Counted from the stretch's first letter, positions 25,174 to 34,315 are shown. The stretch: DNA of 64,000 nt from Flavobacterium sp. ZT3R18 (GCF_007097385.1 NZ_VJZS01000017.1:1-64000); one strand, 5' to 3'. The notes: generated by a model from the sequence alone, not told the origin. Numbers and translations are program-made.

Positions 25174-25956
25174 TTACTCGAATATAAGTGTTCCAAAAAA
25201 TTCTGGTAAATGAAAGTTAGGATTTTTTGTGTTTATCGGATTCCAAGATAGAAAATGTGGAGTAACGAGATCATCTCCACATTTAAAAAAGTTGCCTTTC
25301 ATAACCTGTCCAGATAGTTCTTTGATGTCTCCCTTAAAAAATGCACTGGTGGGAATAATAAGAGAAAGTTCCCATTCGACATCTCCAATGCGTTCCTCAA
25401 AAGGTTGATTGCCTAGACTCGACCAACGTTGAATTTGATTCGAAAATTCAGTTAGAGCAGGTTCTCTATAACTGCCGTCTTTCCCAATCCCGAAAAACAA
25501 AGTACCAATACAATTCGATTCTATATTGTAATATTCATTTTCACCCAAAGGAAGGATGAAAAATTCTACGCACGAATCAGTCCAAACCATACTATTGTCT
25601 TTGCTGTAACGAGCTCGAATGCTTTTTTCTTTTATATGATAATTTAAAAAAATAGAAGTCCCATCATGCGCCATTCTAAATGATACTTCTGGATGGTACG
25701 GATATTCATTCCAGTTGAGTGAAGCTATAGTTTGAAAAGACACCTTATTATTGTCAAGTAATGCAGCAACTTGATCAGCCGAAATAGTGTTTTTTTCTAG
25801 TTTTTGTATAGTAACAGTCTTCATTTCGTTTTCTGATTTCAGTTGTTCTTGTTTGTATATAATGTCTATTGATCTCGATTTTAAATCGTTGCTCGCTTCT
25901 TGGGAAAGTCCACGAATTGCAATTAAAAGGATTAATACGATTATTAACTGCTTCAT
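25174..25956 (-). CDS. Exported carbohydrate-binding (CBM9-like) protein
   Basis: 260 residues from ATG 25956. Signal peptide MKQLIIVLILLIAIRGLSQ. The beta-sandwich region (about 75-255) has NWNEYPYHPEVSFRMAHDGT, VWTDSCVEFFILP, YNIESNCIGTLFFGIG and EWELSLIIPTSAF, the pattern of family-9-like carbohydrate-binding proteins in Bacteroidetes. It would bind sugar or a degraded wall fragment outside the cytoplasm. First gene of the likely CBM9-GHL10-AmpG-YhcG-NagZ group. Its consensus promoter lies almost on the start codon. Confidence 0.78.
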   Translation of the reverse strand: MKQLIIVLILLIAIRGLSQEASNDLKSRSIDIIYKQEQLKSENEMKTVTIQKLEKNTISADQVAALLDNNKVSFQTIASLNWNEYPYHPEVSFRMAHDGTSIFLNYHIKEKSIRARYSKDNSMVWTDSCVEFFILPLGENEYYNIESNCIGTLFFGIGKDGSYREPALTEFSNQIQRWSSLGNQPFEERIGDVEWELSLIIPTSAFFKGDIKELSGQVMKGNFFKCGDDLVTPHFLSWNPINTKNPNFHLPEFFGTLIFE

Positions 25957-25959
25957 ATT

Positions 25960-25990
25960 CAAATCTACAATAATAATTGTAAAAATTCAA
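25960..25990 (-). promoter_or_regulatory. Consensus promoter directly upstream of the CBM9-like gene
   Basis: On the minus strand TTG (25990-25988), a 20-bp spacer and TAGATTTG (25967-25960) match the Bacteroidetes consensus exactly. The -7 box ends only three bases before ATG 25956, so transcription would start at or next to the start codon. Confidence 0.65.
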
Positions 25991-26270
25991 AACTACTTTT
26001 TATCGTTCAAGCTAGTATAAAATAAGAGGGATAGGGTTGGGGAAGCTTTAGGGTTAGCTTTTATCTACTCATTAGAAAACTTTGTGTTGCTGGGTTTTCT
26101 TGCTTCAAATCTCATTAAACATTTTAACTGATTCATGACAACGGAGTTCTGCCTTATGCCATCTTTTTAATGGTTTTAAATCCGTTGTTATACTATTGCT
26201 CAAGAATTGCTTTACTATATGGTGAAGAATAGGATTTACTAAAAATTTATCAAATTTAACCCCCAAAAAA

Positions 26271-27419
26271 ATGGAGAATACAATAGAACTGGAGAATGTA
26301 ATAGAAATGGATGTTCCACAAGTTGCGGCTATCACAAAAAAACAACAAGTCATTGCAGTATTATCGGCACTGTCTAATTGTAACCAAATGATTTATGCAG
26401 ATACCGAACAAGACTTGCAGCAAAACGCTGTTAATCGAATTCAAACCGCATTGCAAGATCCGATCTTAACTTCTTTCATTGGCAATTGGGAACTGGTTTG
26501 GGGACCTTGTTTGCAAAATTCTCTTGTCAAAAACAAAAAATCGGATCATTTTAATAAATGGCTTTCGGACAATACCATGTATGTTGCTAAGGGACAAGAT
26601 CCAGAAAATCCCTCAAAAACGGTTTACGTAGTAGCAGTGGCAGGTACCAATAGTGTTTCAAATTTTGGATGGCGAGATGAAGATGCCAAAGTAGGAAGAA
26701 TGGTAAATTGGAAGGGCGTTCTAAATGCTAGAATTTCGCAAGGTAGTTCTGATGGTTTGAATCTATTATTGAAAATGAAAGACAATAAGAAAAACGTGCT
26801 CGATTTTTTTAATACCATTTCTTCGAATGAAAATATCGAAATAGCCACTTGCGGGCATAGTTTGGGAGGCGCATTGTCTCCGCTAGTGGCTTTGAAGCTG
26901 GTAGAGATGAAAGAAAGCAATGGGTTTTCAAATGGCACCGTTTCCTGTTATCCCAGTGCGGGTCCTACCCCTGGAAATGCGGAATTAGCTAGCTATGCCG
27001 AAGAAAAATTAGCCAATAATTACCATTCGGTTATCAATAATTACGACATTGTTCCTCATGGATGGGAAACAATAATGTTAGAGCAAATACCTAAACTTTA
27101 TAGCAGTACCGCGTACGGAAGATTAACTTTGATAGGGGTTCCGTTAGGTTTATTAAATTATAAAAAAGAAATTATAAAATTAATTGAAGCCAATTATACA
27201 AGAATTTTTGGAGGAACTGCAAACGAATATGCTTTTGATGGCAAACCCAAAGGACCAAACGAGCCACCGGTAGATATGCCCGTTAAGGGGATATCAAAGG
27301 AAAATAAACTTTTTTTCTGTCAGGCCGCATACCAACACACCACAGTTTACAATAAGGCTAATGCGTTCAATTTACCCGAAACGGTTAGCAATCAAATACA
27401 GCTATACATAAAGGAATAG
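26271..27419 (+). CDS. Class 3 lipase family protein
   Basis: 382 residues. CGHSLGGALSPLVALKLVE holds the nucleophile elbow (Ser197), preceded by VYVVAVAGTNSVSNF, which matches the oxyanion segment of class 3 lipases. SAGPTPGNAELASYAEE and NNYDIVPHGWE offer the Asp, and a late His (AYQHTTVYN) completes a possible triad. No signal peptide is seen, so the location is uncertain. It stands alone between a divergent gene and a convergent lipoprotein gene. The 314-bp upstream gap contains no other gene. Confidence 0.82.
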   Translation: MENTIELENVIEMDVPQVAAITKKQQVIAVLSALSNCNQMIYADTEQDLQQNAVNRIQTALQDPILTSFIGNWELVWGPCLQNSLVKNKKSDHFNKWLSDNTMYVAKGQDPENPSKTVYVVAVAGTNSVSNFGWRDEDAKVGRMVNWKGVLNARISQGSSDGLNLLLKMKDNKKNVLDFFNTISSNENIEIATCGHSLGGALSPLVALKLVEMKESNGFSNGTVSCYPSAGPTPGNAELASYAEEKLANNYHSVINNYDIVPHGWETIMLEQIPKLYSSTAYGRLTLIGVPLGLLNYKKEIIKLIEANYTRIFGGTANEYAFDGKPKGPNEPPVDMPVKGISKENKLFFCQAAYQHTTVYNKANAFNLPETVSNQIQLYIKE

Positions 27420-27450
27420 CTGGATAAAATTCAATGAAAATCGAATGTTC

Positions 27451-27525
27451 GCGCTAAGGATCGCTTAGCGCAGAGCATTGTAGAATGAGGAGCGCGTAGA
27501 GAGATCCCTTCGTGGAGCGGGTTGA
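27451..27525. repeat. Palindrome and short dispersed repeat after the lipase gene
   Basis: GCGCTAAG (27451-27458) and CTTAGCGC (27464-27471) form a hairpin. It is followed by GTAGAGAGATCCCTTCGTGG-AGCGGG, whose core CTTCGTGGAGCGGG recurs at 34608-34621. Confidence 0.55.
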
Positions 27526-27632
27526 AATAAAATGTTATTTTTTCCGAATGGAAGTAACAGTTTTTTGTAAACTTGTTAGGTCTTCATAGAAAATCGAAAG
27601 TTGCATATCCAACCCATGATTCGCAGAAGTTC

Positions 27633-28544
27633 TTATTTCTTCGACATAAAGTCGTAAATAGGTTTTGTGTTTATTAAAAAATTAGGATTTGGCAATATGC
27701 AAGGCGTTATATTTAGATTATGAGATAAAAACCCATTACTACTACCTACTACCCAACGCTTTTGGCAACAATCGTCAAAATAAAATCCCAATTCTTTCAT
27801 TGTCCAAGGACTATTTGCCGCTAGATTTTTATACGAATACTTTCCGGTGTAATTTCCTCCTGTGGCAGGATACTCAAATATATCACCAGATGTTGGATTG
27901 CAAATTAATGTTGTGTTTCCAGAAATTGCTTGTAACTTATTTCCAACAACGGTAAGCCCGTTATACTGGCTAGTAGGTCCCACTGGCGAAAACGCTGTAC
28001 AAATACCCGATGGAACAGCTACTTTCATTAATTGTGATGTTCCTTCCTTAATAGCAACATATAAATTTGTGGGTGGATAATACTCTATATCTTGTAGGGC
28101 GTCTGTTGTCGCATTTACAATATTGCTTATTCCTGTTGATATCTGGAAACGCAATAATTTTTTTGGAAAATTGGAGTTAATTCCTGTTACAGCATAACCA
28201 AAATCTACAATTCCAGGGTTATCGCAAATGCCTGTTACATCGGTTACCGCTACATTATTTATCTTTAATTGAGAAATAAAGCTAAAACCAACTGGATTTG
28301 TACATAAATCTACCTTACAGATATACGATAGATATCCTGCAGGTATTGGAGATCCTCCATTGCCGCCCAAAACCAATGCAAATACTTGTTGGGGGCAAGG
28401 CAAAAGACTTTGCTTTGCAGTCTTATTACTTACCCCGACTTCGGATTCCTTTGTTGGTACAATTTCTTGATCTGGTTTCTGACAAGAATTCAGTAACAGT
28501 AACATACTAACAAAGACTAACGAACTTAATTGTAATTTTTTCAT
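27633..28544 (-). CDS. Lipoprotein of unknown function
   Basis: 303 residues. The signal peptide MKKLQLSSLVFVSMLLLLNS ends at Cys21 (LNSCQK), a lipoprotein site. The mature part has repeated strands and Gly/Asn turns (LTVVGNKLQAISGNTTLI, IFEYPATGGNYTGKY, RWVVGSSNGFL) that read like propeller or sandwich blades, plus paired cysteines. I do not recognise a named family. Convergent with the lipase gene; a -7 box (TAGGTTTG, 28586-28579) precedes it. Confidence 0.7.
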   Translation of the reverse strand: MKKLQLSSLVFVSMLLLLNSCQKPDQEIVPTKESEVGVSNKTAKQSLLPCPQQVFALVLGGNGGSPIPAGYLSYICKVDLCTNPVGFSFISQLKINNVAVTDVTGICDNPGIVDFGYAVTGINSNFPKKLLRFQISTGISNIVNATTDALQDIEYYPPTNLYVAIKEGTSQLMKVAVPSGICTAFSPVGPTSQYNGLTVVGNKLQAISGNTTLICNPTSGDIFEYPATGGNYTGKYSYKNLAANSPWTMKELGFYFDDCCQKRWVVGSSNGFLSHNLNITPCILPNPNFLINTKPIYDFMSKK

Positions 28545-28578
28545 TTTATAGTTTTTTAGATTGATAAATAGAAATTCA

Positions 28579-28586
28579 AACCTATA
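28579..28586 (-). promoter_or_regulatory. -7 element TAGGTTTG for the lipoprotein gene
   Basis: On the minus strand TAGGTTTG fits TAnnTTTG, 35 nt before the ATG. The -33 TTG is not evident. Confidence 0.45.
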
Positions 28587-28775
28587 TATAAACTGAAGCT
28601 AAAGGTATTGGAAGTAAAATGCAAAGCTTGTTTTAAAATAAACATGAATTTAAAACCATAAAACTAACTTTTAAAAATAGAGTATTAGTAAGTAAATATA
28701 CCTGAATGTTAATAATTTTTGTTTGCAAGGAATTTAATAATAATAGTTTTGCAAATTCATATATAAAACCTCCGC

Positions 28776-28816
28776 TGGCTTGAGCGTATGGCTAGCGCGA
28801 GCGTCCCGCTCGTGCC
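28776..28816. repeat. REP-like GC-rich palindromic sequence beside the transposase pseudogene
   Basis: GGCTTGAGCGTATGGCTAGC then GCGAGCGTCCCGCTCGTGCC contains an inverted GCGAGCG/CGCTCG pair. It lies 12 nt past the end of the transposase pseudogene and is far GC-richer than its surroundings. The rest of 28587-28775 is AT-rich with no gene. Confidence 0.55.
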
Positions 28817-29085
28817 CACAATCTAAATCAATTCAAGTCTATCTCTAAAATGGTTTGATCGTTATTGCCATAATTCCTTGCGCTGCTGTATTTCCAGTCT
28901 ATGGGGTCGGTTACAAAACCTGATTCTACTGGGTTGTTATGAATATAGTTTAGTTTTTGTTCAAATACTTTCAAACTCCAAATTTCTATTGGTTGGTTGT
29001 TTTGCTGCCAAAACTGTTTTTCCTTAACATTGCTGTTTTTCTTTCCGGCTCTTTCAAACATCCATAGCATCCATTCGCGTCTGCT

Positions 29086-29117
29086 TTGCTTCGCCTGTTC
29101 GCACTTTCAGGCTCGGG
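29086..29117. repeat. Short palindromic insert inside the transposase pseudogene (3' part)
   Basis: On the minus strand GAGCCTGAAAGTGCGAACAG-GCGAAG contains GCCTG and CAGGC as a 5-bp stem. It interrupts the codons between DNPQ and RREWM and causes a frameshift. Confidence 0.7.
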
Positions 29118-29227
29118 TCTTGCGGATTGTCTTGAATTGTTTTCATTATCTTTCTAGAAGTAAACCCTTTTAAATCCCTCATTAATCCTGACGGGTCTCC
29201 TAATGCAGACCTAAAAATCAAATGCAC

Positions 29228-29254
29228 CCATCGACTACGCTCAGGGCAGGCTTA
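29228..29254. repeat. Short repeat insert inside the transposase pseudogene (5' part)
   Basis: On the minus strand the segment contains CCCTGAGCGTAGTCGATGG, a string of the CCTGAGCGTAGTCGAAGG type found dispersed in many Bacteroidetes. It introduces a TAA at 29254-29252 within the metal-binding motif. Confidence 0.7.
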
Positions 29255-29504
29255 ACTTGGCATAATGCAGTAACCATAAATCTCCATACCCTTGTTTTTT
29301 CTGCAATGGTCTAGCGATTCGGTCATTATTGCAAAATGCAGCTCTCTAGTAGATACATCTATCCAATTGACTGTTGCGAAACTTACAAAATAAGCTCCTT
29401 CTTTTTCGTGAAATTTATATTTTCTGCTCATATGTCTTTTTCGTAAATATAGATATTCCTAAAACAAAAACTACAACTTTTTTAGGATTGTAGTTTGTTT
29501 TGTC

Positions 29505-29600
29505 TGCTCTCGTTTGTGGGTACGAGCTTGAAGCTCGCACTAGCCCAGCGTTACCTAATGCTCGGACTAGCGGGGGCAGCCACACTTTGCGCAGCTGGTG
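29505..29600. repeat. REP-like repeat block upstream of the pseudogene
   Basis: Contains TACGAGCTTGAAGCTCG, a hairpin, then CTAGCCCAGCGTTACC and GACTAGCGGGGGCAGCC, ending with ACACTTTGCGCAGCTGG (29582-29598), which recurs at 34458-34474. With the block at 28776 it brackets the transposase pseudogene, as REP sequences often do. Confidence 0.6.
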
Positions 29601-29606
29601 CTGGTT

Positions 29607-30794
29607 TTAATCATCTATATATTTAGATAATAATGCTTTGTTTTTTAAAAAAAAATATGCTAGATTACTTATGTTTAATCCGTTTACTTGGCCTTTTGAA
29701 TCTTTAATTATATCCTTTAGTTCAGAAATTTCTTTATTTGCTATAATATCGAAAAACACCTTGCTTTTAATAGTTTTAACAAAATTAGAAATTTCAATAA
29801 TTTCTTTATTTGGATTCTCTCCTATTATTGTTGATTCAATACTATTTTTGAATTTGTATTTTACAACTATATAATTATTTGAATTTAATTTAATTGATAA
29901 TGAATGTATTAAATATAAAGTGTCTTTTGTTTGAGGAATAATGCTTGATAAAAATTTTTTATTTTCAGTATCTTGAACTTTTACTCCTTGATATAAAATA
30001 TCTTTTTTATTGTAAGTTGTAAAAACAGCTTTGTCTAATGTAAATGATTGTAAAATAATACTTTCAATTTTTTTATTTTGATATTTTTTATTTATATTTT
30101 TTCCAGCATTAAAATTCCAAATCCTTTCGTCTAATAATTGATTCTTCTCATTTTCTTTTAAATTTTCAATATTTCGAAACAATAAATCTATATTAAGTGT
30201 ACTTTGTATCATTGAATTATTCTTTAATTTTTCCACAATATTATTTTTTGATTTTTCTTTAGAAAGTAATTCAAGAATAATGTTGTTATTTAAACTAGAA
30301 AAAATATATGTAGTATTAGTCTGATTGATTAAGTCATAGATATACCATCTATTGTCTCTAAAAATTATAGATAACGAATAGATTATTTGAAAAGGTACTC
30401 CTTCAAATGTAATTGAAAATTTAACGAGTGCCATTGAATTACCGTTATATGAATATCTATAAACACTTTCTAATTCTACATATGTTGAATCTTTATTGCA
30501 ACTTTTGATTTTATTAAAATGTTCATCATCTTTAACACTTGTTTTATTCTTATTGTAAAAATCACTTTTAACCCATTGACGATTATTCGCTGACAAAAAA
30601 GATTGTACTATGCCTTCAATTTTTGAATAATCAATTTCTGTTTGGCTGTTTACTATTTTAATTTTAATTGGCGAAAAAGATTCATAAATACTATTCTGTT
30701 TTTGATTATATTCAAGAACAATTCCATTACCATCAGTTTCTTGTGCAAAACTGATAGTAGGGATTAATATTAATAATGCTAATATTTTTTTCAT
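29607..30794 (-). CDS. Exported protein of unknown function, end of the second toxin cassette
   Basis: 395 residues with signal peptide MKKILALLILIPTISFAQ. The mature protein is Lys-, Asn- and Ile-rich. A segment YRYSYNGNSMALVKFSITFEG then YSLSIIFRDNRWYIYDLI resembles an NTF2-like or cystatin-like sheet, but no family is recognised. It starts 1 nt after the stop of a 152-aa membrane-anchored protein that follows an FN3 export-module protein. It could be an immunity or accessory protein acting in the periplasm; this is inferred from position. Confidence 0.65.
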   Translation of the reverse strand: MKKILALLILIPTISFAQETDGNGIVLEYNQKQNSIYESFSPIKIKIVNSQTEIDYSKIEGIVQSFLSANNRQWVKSDFYNKNKTSVKDDEHFNKIKSCNKDSTYVELESVYRYSYNGNSMALVKFSITFEGVPFQIIYSLSIIFRDNRWYIYDLINQTNTTYIFSSLNNNIILELLSKEKSKNNIVEKLKNNSMIQSTLNIDLLFRNIENLKENEKNQLLDERIWNFNAGKNINKKYQNKKIESIILQSFTLDKAVFTTYNKKDILYQGVKVQDTENKKFLSSIIPQTKDTLYLIHSLSIKLNSNNYIVVKYKFKNSIESTIIGENPNKEIIEISNFVKTIKSKVFFDIIANKEISELKDIIKDSKGQVNGLNISNLAYFFLKNKALLSKYIDD

Positions 30795-30795
30795 T

Positions 30796-31254
30796 TCATT
30801 TTATTTTTTTGATGATATAATAGATAATTACAATTATTGAATATATATATAGCAAAGGGATAATTATGTATTTTAAATTTACATCCCAAATGCTAGTAGG
30901 TTTATGAGCAAAAAGCTTATAATCATTAAGCTTAGAATAATATACAATAGCTTCTTTAATTGTGTCTTCTTTAACAAAATATTCAGGGTGAAAATCATTC
31001 CTATACGAAACATTCTTTTTCTTTTTATTTGATTTTAAAACCCCATAATCGACAGAATTTATATCACTAGACAATTTTTTCCCTGTAGAAATAGATGAAG
31101 CTTTAGTTTCGTATACAACCAATGTGTCCTTTTTGAAACAATTATCACAATACATAATTGAATATGTATTTTTAAAGACCTCAAAATCTGAATAAACTGC
31201 TAAAGGTATATTAATACATACAAATGCTATAATAAAATAATTAAAATACTTCAT
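30796..31254 (-). CDS. Small membrane-anchored protein of unknown function, possible immunity protein
   Basis: 152 residues. A hydrophobic N-terminal segment (NYFIIAFVCINIPLAVYS), a soluble middle containing a Cys pair (MYCDNCF), and a C-terminal membrane helix (YIIIPLLYIYSIIVIIYYII) ending in Lys. It begins 2 nt after the stop of the 954-aa FN3 protein and so is translationally close to it. A periplasm-facing immunity role is possible but unsupported by homology I can recall. Confidence 0.6.
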   Translation of the reverse strand: MKYFNYFIIAFVCINIPLAVYSDFEVFKNTYSIMYCDNCFKKDTLVVYETKASSISTGKKLSSDINSVDYGVLKSNKKKKNVSYRNDFHPEYFVKEDTIKEAIVYYSKLNDYKLFAHKPTSIWDVNLKYIIIPLLYIYSIIVIIYYIIKKIK

Positions 31255-31256
31255 AA

Positions 31257-34121
31257 TTAATCGATGTTAGGTTCAACAACTACTATTTTATATGTAAATG
31301 TTTTATCAAATTTGAATCCTGATACATAAAGAAAAGGATTAGCAGAAAATTCCACAGTGACTCCTTCTTTGAAAAAAACATCTTTAAAACCCTCATCATA
31401 ATATCCAATTCTGTAAATTTCTGCGTTGGCTTCCCCTAATAATTCTATTCCTCCGGATAAAAGTGTGTCTTTTTCGCCTAATTTCAATTCTCCGCCTACT
31501 GTTATATTAGCATTAAGCTTAATTATTGCAGGATCAATAGCCTCAGATTTTACAATTTTATTGGTTTCAACATATTTTTTAGAAACCCCGCTATACTTAA
31601 TTTCTCCACCAGCACTTGCACTAGCTTCAAATCTTATTTCGCATTTAACCAAATCTGTTGCCCATTTTGGAGCACTAGGGAAATACGATAATGGATTAGG
31701 ATTCCATTTCCAAATTGTAGCCGTTCCTTGTAATCCAATATCTACCCCAGATTTTATACTTGTTTCTCTGTAGTAAAATCTCGAGAACCTGTCTTCTTTG
31801 TTCTCTAATTCAGCTTCTCCAAGTGTAAAGTCAACATAAAAAGATATAGCTCCTGAACTTCTTTCATTTTTCTTTACTTTTTTTATCCAAGGTATTTTTT
31901 CTAAAAAATTTGAAGTTTTATCCATTGCATTTTTCCATTCTAGTAATTTTTCCAGCTTTTTAAATGTACCAGCTGACAGACTTAAAGATTGCTTAGAAAA
32001 TTCTCTATCCACAAATTTAACATCAACTATTCTTTCGGTTTCATTTGGAAACCCTGCTACCGATTTAATGGTTGCATCTTTATTTAAATCTTTTGGTTTT
32101 ATTTTTAGTCTTCCTTCAGATTTATCTATGGTAGTATTATTATTAAACCAATGTACATTATTTTCTATTTTAACTTTAGCTAGATTTGGAGGGGTTATAG
32201 TGAGTACTAAATCTGTTATAGGAGTTTTTTTAGAAGAGCCATTAACATAATACAAGGTTTGCCCTTCTTTTGCAATTCTTTTTGTATCATGTTCATTTGC
32301 TGTTAAAGTAATAGAATTAAAAATTACTTTTTCAGGAATAGGGGGCGAAATGTTAGGTGTATTATTAGTATTTGTATTAGAAACAGTAGAATTAGTATTA
32401 CTTGGGTTAGATGTTGTAGAAGTATTGTTTACTGTACCATTTTGATTATTAGTAGTAGTTGGATTTATTACAGTTGGATTAGTAACGTTAACTGCAATAG
32501 GATTAGTTACTGTATTTGTGTCATTAGAAGTACTCGTTTCAGGAATGTCATTGTTTGGACTAAAAATGTTAAGTTCTACAAAATCATCTATAATATTTGA
32601 AATATTCTCCACCAACTTATCCCCATCAATCATACTTCCCCACTTCGGGTCATAACTAGCCACAATTTCCCCCGAAATCAATTTAAAATCGGTATTTACC
32701 CCTATATTTTTAAAAGTAATCCGAATGCGAGTGTATTTGCCAATATTAGCTTTAGAGTCACCATTTTCATCACTGCCTGCCAAAGCGGCTGCGGCATCAA
32801 TGAGCTTTCTAAACTTCTCCAAAAACGGCAAAGTCACATAACCTTCGCCCGAGAAAGTACCGTTGCTTCCTGTAGATTTTAGCACTACAATAGGGAAATC
32901 GCCTGCCGTTACCACATCATTAGGGAATAAAGCGGGTAGTGGCATTTTGTTGGACAGGGCCGTAGGATCGGGCTTGATGCCACAACCTGTAAAGGCAATT
33001 TCGTCTTGAGCTAGAGTCGTAAACTCCTGAATGTTGCTGTGGGTATATTCGCCTGGGTCGCAGGCAGCGCCTACAGTGTACTCGTAGGTGGTTTTTGGTT
33101 TTAGGTTGCTTATGAGTGCGTATTCCCTTGGGGTTACGAGTTTGTACCACTTGGAGTCGGCATTTTTTTCTCTATAATTAACTTGGTAATCGTAATTGTC
33201 CACGGCGCCACTCCAAGTCACTTTGGCTTGTTCTTGGCTTACGTCGGTGGCAGTAATCGCCAATGGTGGTTTACAGAACGTGAGGTATTTAAAAGAGTAG
33301 GTTTCGCTGTAACCGTTGTTTTTAAAAACACCAATTTCTTCGGCACCTACTAGGGCTTTGGCTTTTACGCGCCATGCGTACGTCTTGCCGGGAATAAGTT
33401 GAGGTTCGGCAATGCTGTACTGCACCGTGGTATTTCGGGTAGTGGTGGTATAAAGCGGAGGCGAGTAGGCAAAGGCATTTTGAATGGGCGTATTGCTGTT
33501 CCAAATCTCGACTAGAGAGAATTCATATTCTACATTACTTACATTAATGCTTCGCGGTGTCCAGCTAAAGACGATGTTCTGGATGTTTTGCTCTACAATC
33601 TCTGCTTGGTTTGCAGGGAGGTTTAGGAACGGTGGTTCGTTCTGGAAAATAACTGTGGTAACACTTGATTTCTTAGACAGTTTTTTGTTGGTGGCAAAAT
33701 CATACACTTCAAATGAGATAGTATAAATTCCCTCGGGTAAGGGTTGCCCATATTGGTTGGGATTAATCCCTTTTATGTTTTGAAATTCAAAATACGATCC
33801 TAGCTCTACATTGGTCAACTGCGTTGGGAATCCACCTTCGAGATAGATAGGTGCCGCACCCACCACAAAATCATTGGTTACAAAAGACACCGCTCCCTGA
33901 AAATAGCATTTCAGTCGCACTTGTCTGTTCATAATAGACAAGTCATTGAGTATCAATTGCACTTTTATAGGACTATTGATGCTCGCAGTATTGGCATAAT
34001 TACTCAGGTAAATAGGGGAGGGCTGCGTGAGTTGCGTGCTTATGGTTACGGGGTAGGTTTGGGCTTGACCTGTAAGACAATAGGCAATAAGCAATAGGCA
34101 AATGTGGAGTTTTTTTAACAT
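31257..34121 (-). CDS. FN3 export-module protein with distinct C-terminus (second toxin-type cassette)
   Basis: 954 residues from ATG 34121 (a GTG at 34133 is less likely, as it adds residues before MLKKLHICLLLIAYCLTGQAQ, a good signal peptide). Residues 21-500 are almost identical to the N-terminus of the 1886-aa protein, including the fibronectin type III domain near 285-375. A Thr/Asn-rich linker (about 510-580) follows. The C-terminal 380 residues are unrelated to the 1886-aa protein, beta-rich (SSGAISFYVDFTLGEAELE, FEASASAGGEIKYSG, LNANITVGGELKLGEK), with no motif I recognise. No T9SS sorting domain is seen. Fusion of one export module to differing C-termini is typical of polymorphic toxins. 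Confidence 0.75.
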   Translation of the reverse strand: MLKKLHICLLLIAYCLTGQAQTYPVTISTQLTQPSPIYLSNYANTASINSPIKVQLILNDLSIMNRQVRLKCYFQGAVSFVTNDFVVGAAPIYLEGGFPTQLTNVELGSYFEFQNIKGINPNQYGQPLPEGIYTISFEVYDFATNKKLSKKSSVTTVIFQNEPPFLNLPANQAEIVEQNIQNIVFSWTPRSINVSNVEYEFSLVEIWNSNTPIQNAFAYSPPLYTTTTRNTTVQYSIAEPQLIPGKTYAWRVKAKALVGAEEIGVFKNNGYSETYSFKYLTFCKPPLAITATDVSQEQAKVTWSGAVDNYDYQVNYREKNADSKWYKLVTPREYALISNLKPKTTYEYTVGAACDPGEYTHSNIQEFTTLAQDEIAFTGCGIKPDPTALSNKMPLPALFPNDVVTAGDFPIVVLKSTGSNGTFSGEGYVTLPFLEKFRKLIDAAAALAGSDENGDSKANIGKYTRIRITFKNIGVNTDFKLISGEIVASYDPKWGSMIDGDKLVENISNIIDDFVELNIFSPNNDIPETSTSNDTNTVTNPIAVNVTNPTVINPTTTNNQNGTVNNTSTTSNPSNTNSTVSNTNTNNTPNISPPIPEKVIFNSITLTANEHDTKRIAKEGQTLYYVNGSSKKTPITDLVLTITPPNLAKVKIENNVHWFNNNTTIDKSEGRLKIKPKDLNKDATIKSVAGFPNETERIVDVKFVDREFSKQSLSLSAGTFKKLEKLLEWKNAMDKTSNFLEKIPWIKKVKKNERSSGAISFYVDFTLGEAELENKEDRFSRFYYRETSIKSGVDIGLQGTATIWKWNPNPLSYFPSAPKWATDLVKCEIRFEASASAGGEIKYSGVSKKYVETNKIVKSEAIDPAIIKLNANITVGGELKLGEKDTLLSGGIELLGEANAEIYRIGYYDEGFKDVFFKEGVTVEFSANPFLYVSGFKFDKTFTYKIVVVEPNID
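32617..34064. repeat. 1448-bp duplication, copy 1 (export module)
   Basis: Aligns without gaps to 43435-44882 (also 1448 bp). About six residues differ over some 480. Similarity ends at DKLV, where the two proteins diverge completely, and at the signal-peptide cleavage region. Confidence 0.93.
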
Positions 34122-34141
34122 TTTTTGGGTCACGTTCTTTG

Positions 34142-34149
34142 CAAAGATA
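34142..34149 (-). promoter_or_regulatory. -7 element TATCTTTG upstream of the second cassette
   Basis: On the minus strand TATCTTTG fits TAnnTTTG and lies 20 nt before ATG 34121. No TTG at the standard distance. Confidence 0.45.
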
Positions 34150-34159
34150 TCATAATAAT

Positions 34160-34315
34160 GCGCCTTATCCAGCTATCCGCTATAGCCCTCCATTAGAACC
34201 CTTTTTTTACTAGCCGTTACAGGAGCTTCCGTTGGTCGCTCTGTACCGGCTGTAAAAAATAGTGTTCTAATTATCGGGGCTGTCGCTGCTATCTGGGGCG
34301 GGGATTCGGTGCATT
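34160..34315. repeat. Long palindromic intergenic repeat
   Basis: TTAGAAC...AGGAGC opposes GGTCGCT...GTTCTAA in a long imperfect hairpin that carries GGAGCTTCCGTTGGTCGCTC. This string type is widely dispersed in flavobacterial genomes. No gene in 34150-34633. Confidence 0.6.

Larger units (their letters stand above)
28828..29431 (-). pseudogene. REP-associated tyrosine transposase (IS200-like Y1), broken by two short inserts
   Basis: Reading the minus strand from ATG 29431 gives MSRKYKFHEKEGAYFVSFAT then GMEIYGYCIMPS, the start of a Y1 transposase. An insert at 29228-29254 replaces the expected His of the HVHLIF metal site and adds an in-frame TAA. The frame resumes with VHLIFRSALGDPSGLMRDLK. 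A second, 32-bp insert at 29086-29117 shifts the frame; the last part (WMLWMFERAGKK to YIHNNPVESGFV) is in another frame. Removing both inserts restores a protein of about 180 residues. Both inserts are palindrome-bearing and GC-rich like REP sequences. Confidence 0.85.

Noticed and set aside
31257..34121. T9SS C-terminal sorting domain on the FN3-module proteins
   Set aside because: Neither this protein nor the 1886-aa protein ends with the YPNPS...GVY...K(I/V) pattern; only the 1954-aa adhesin does.
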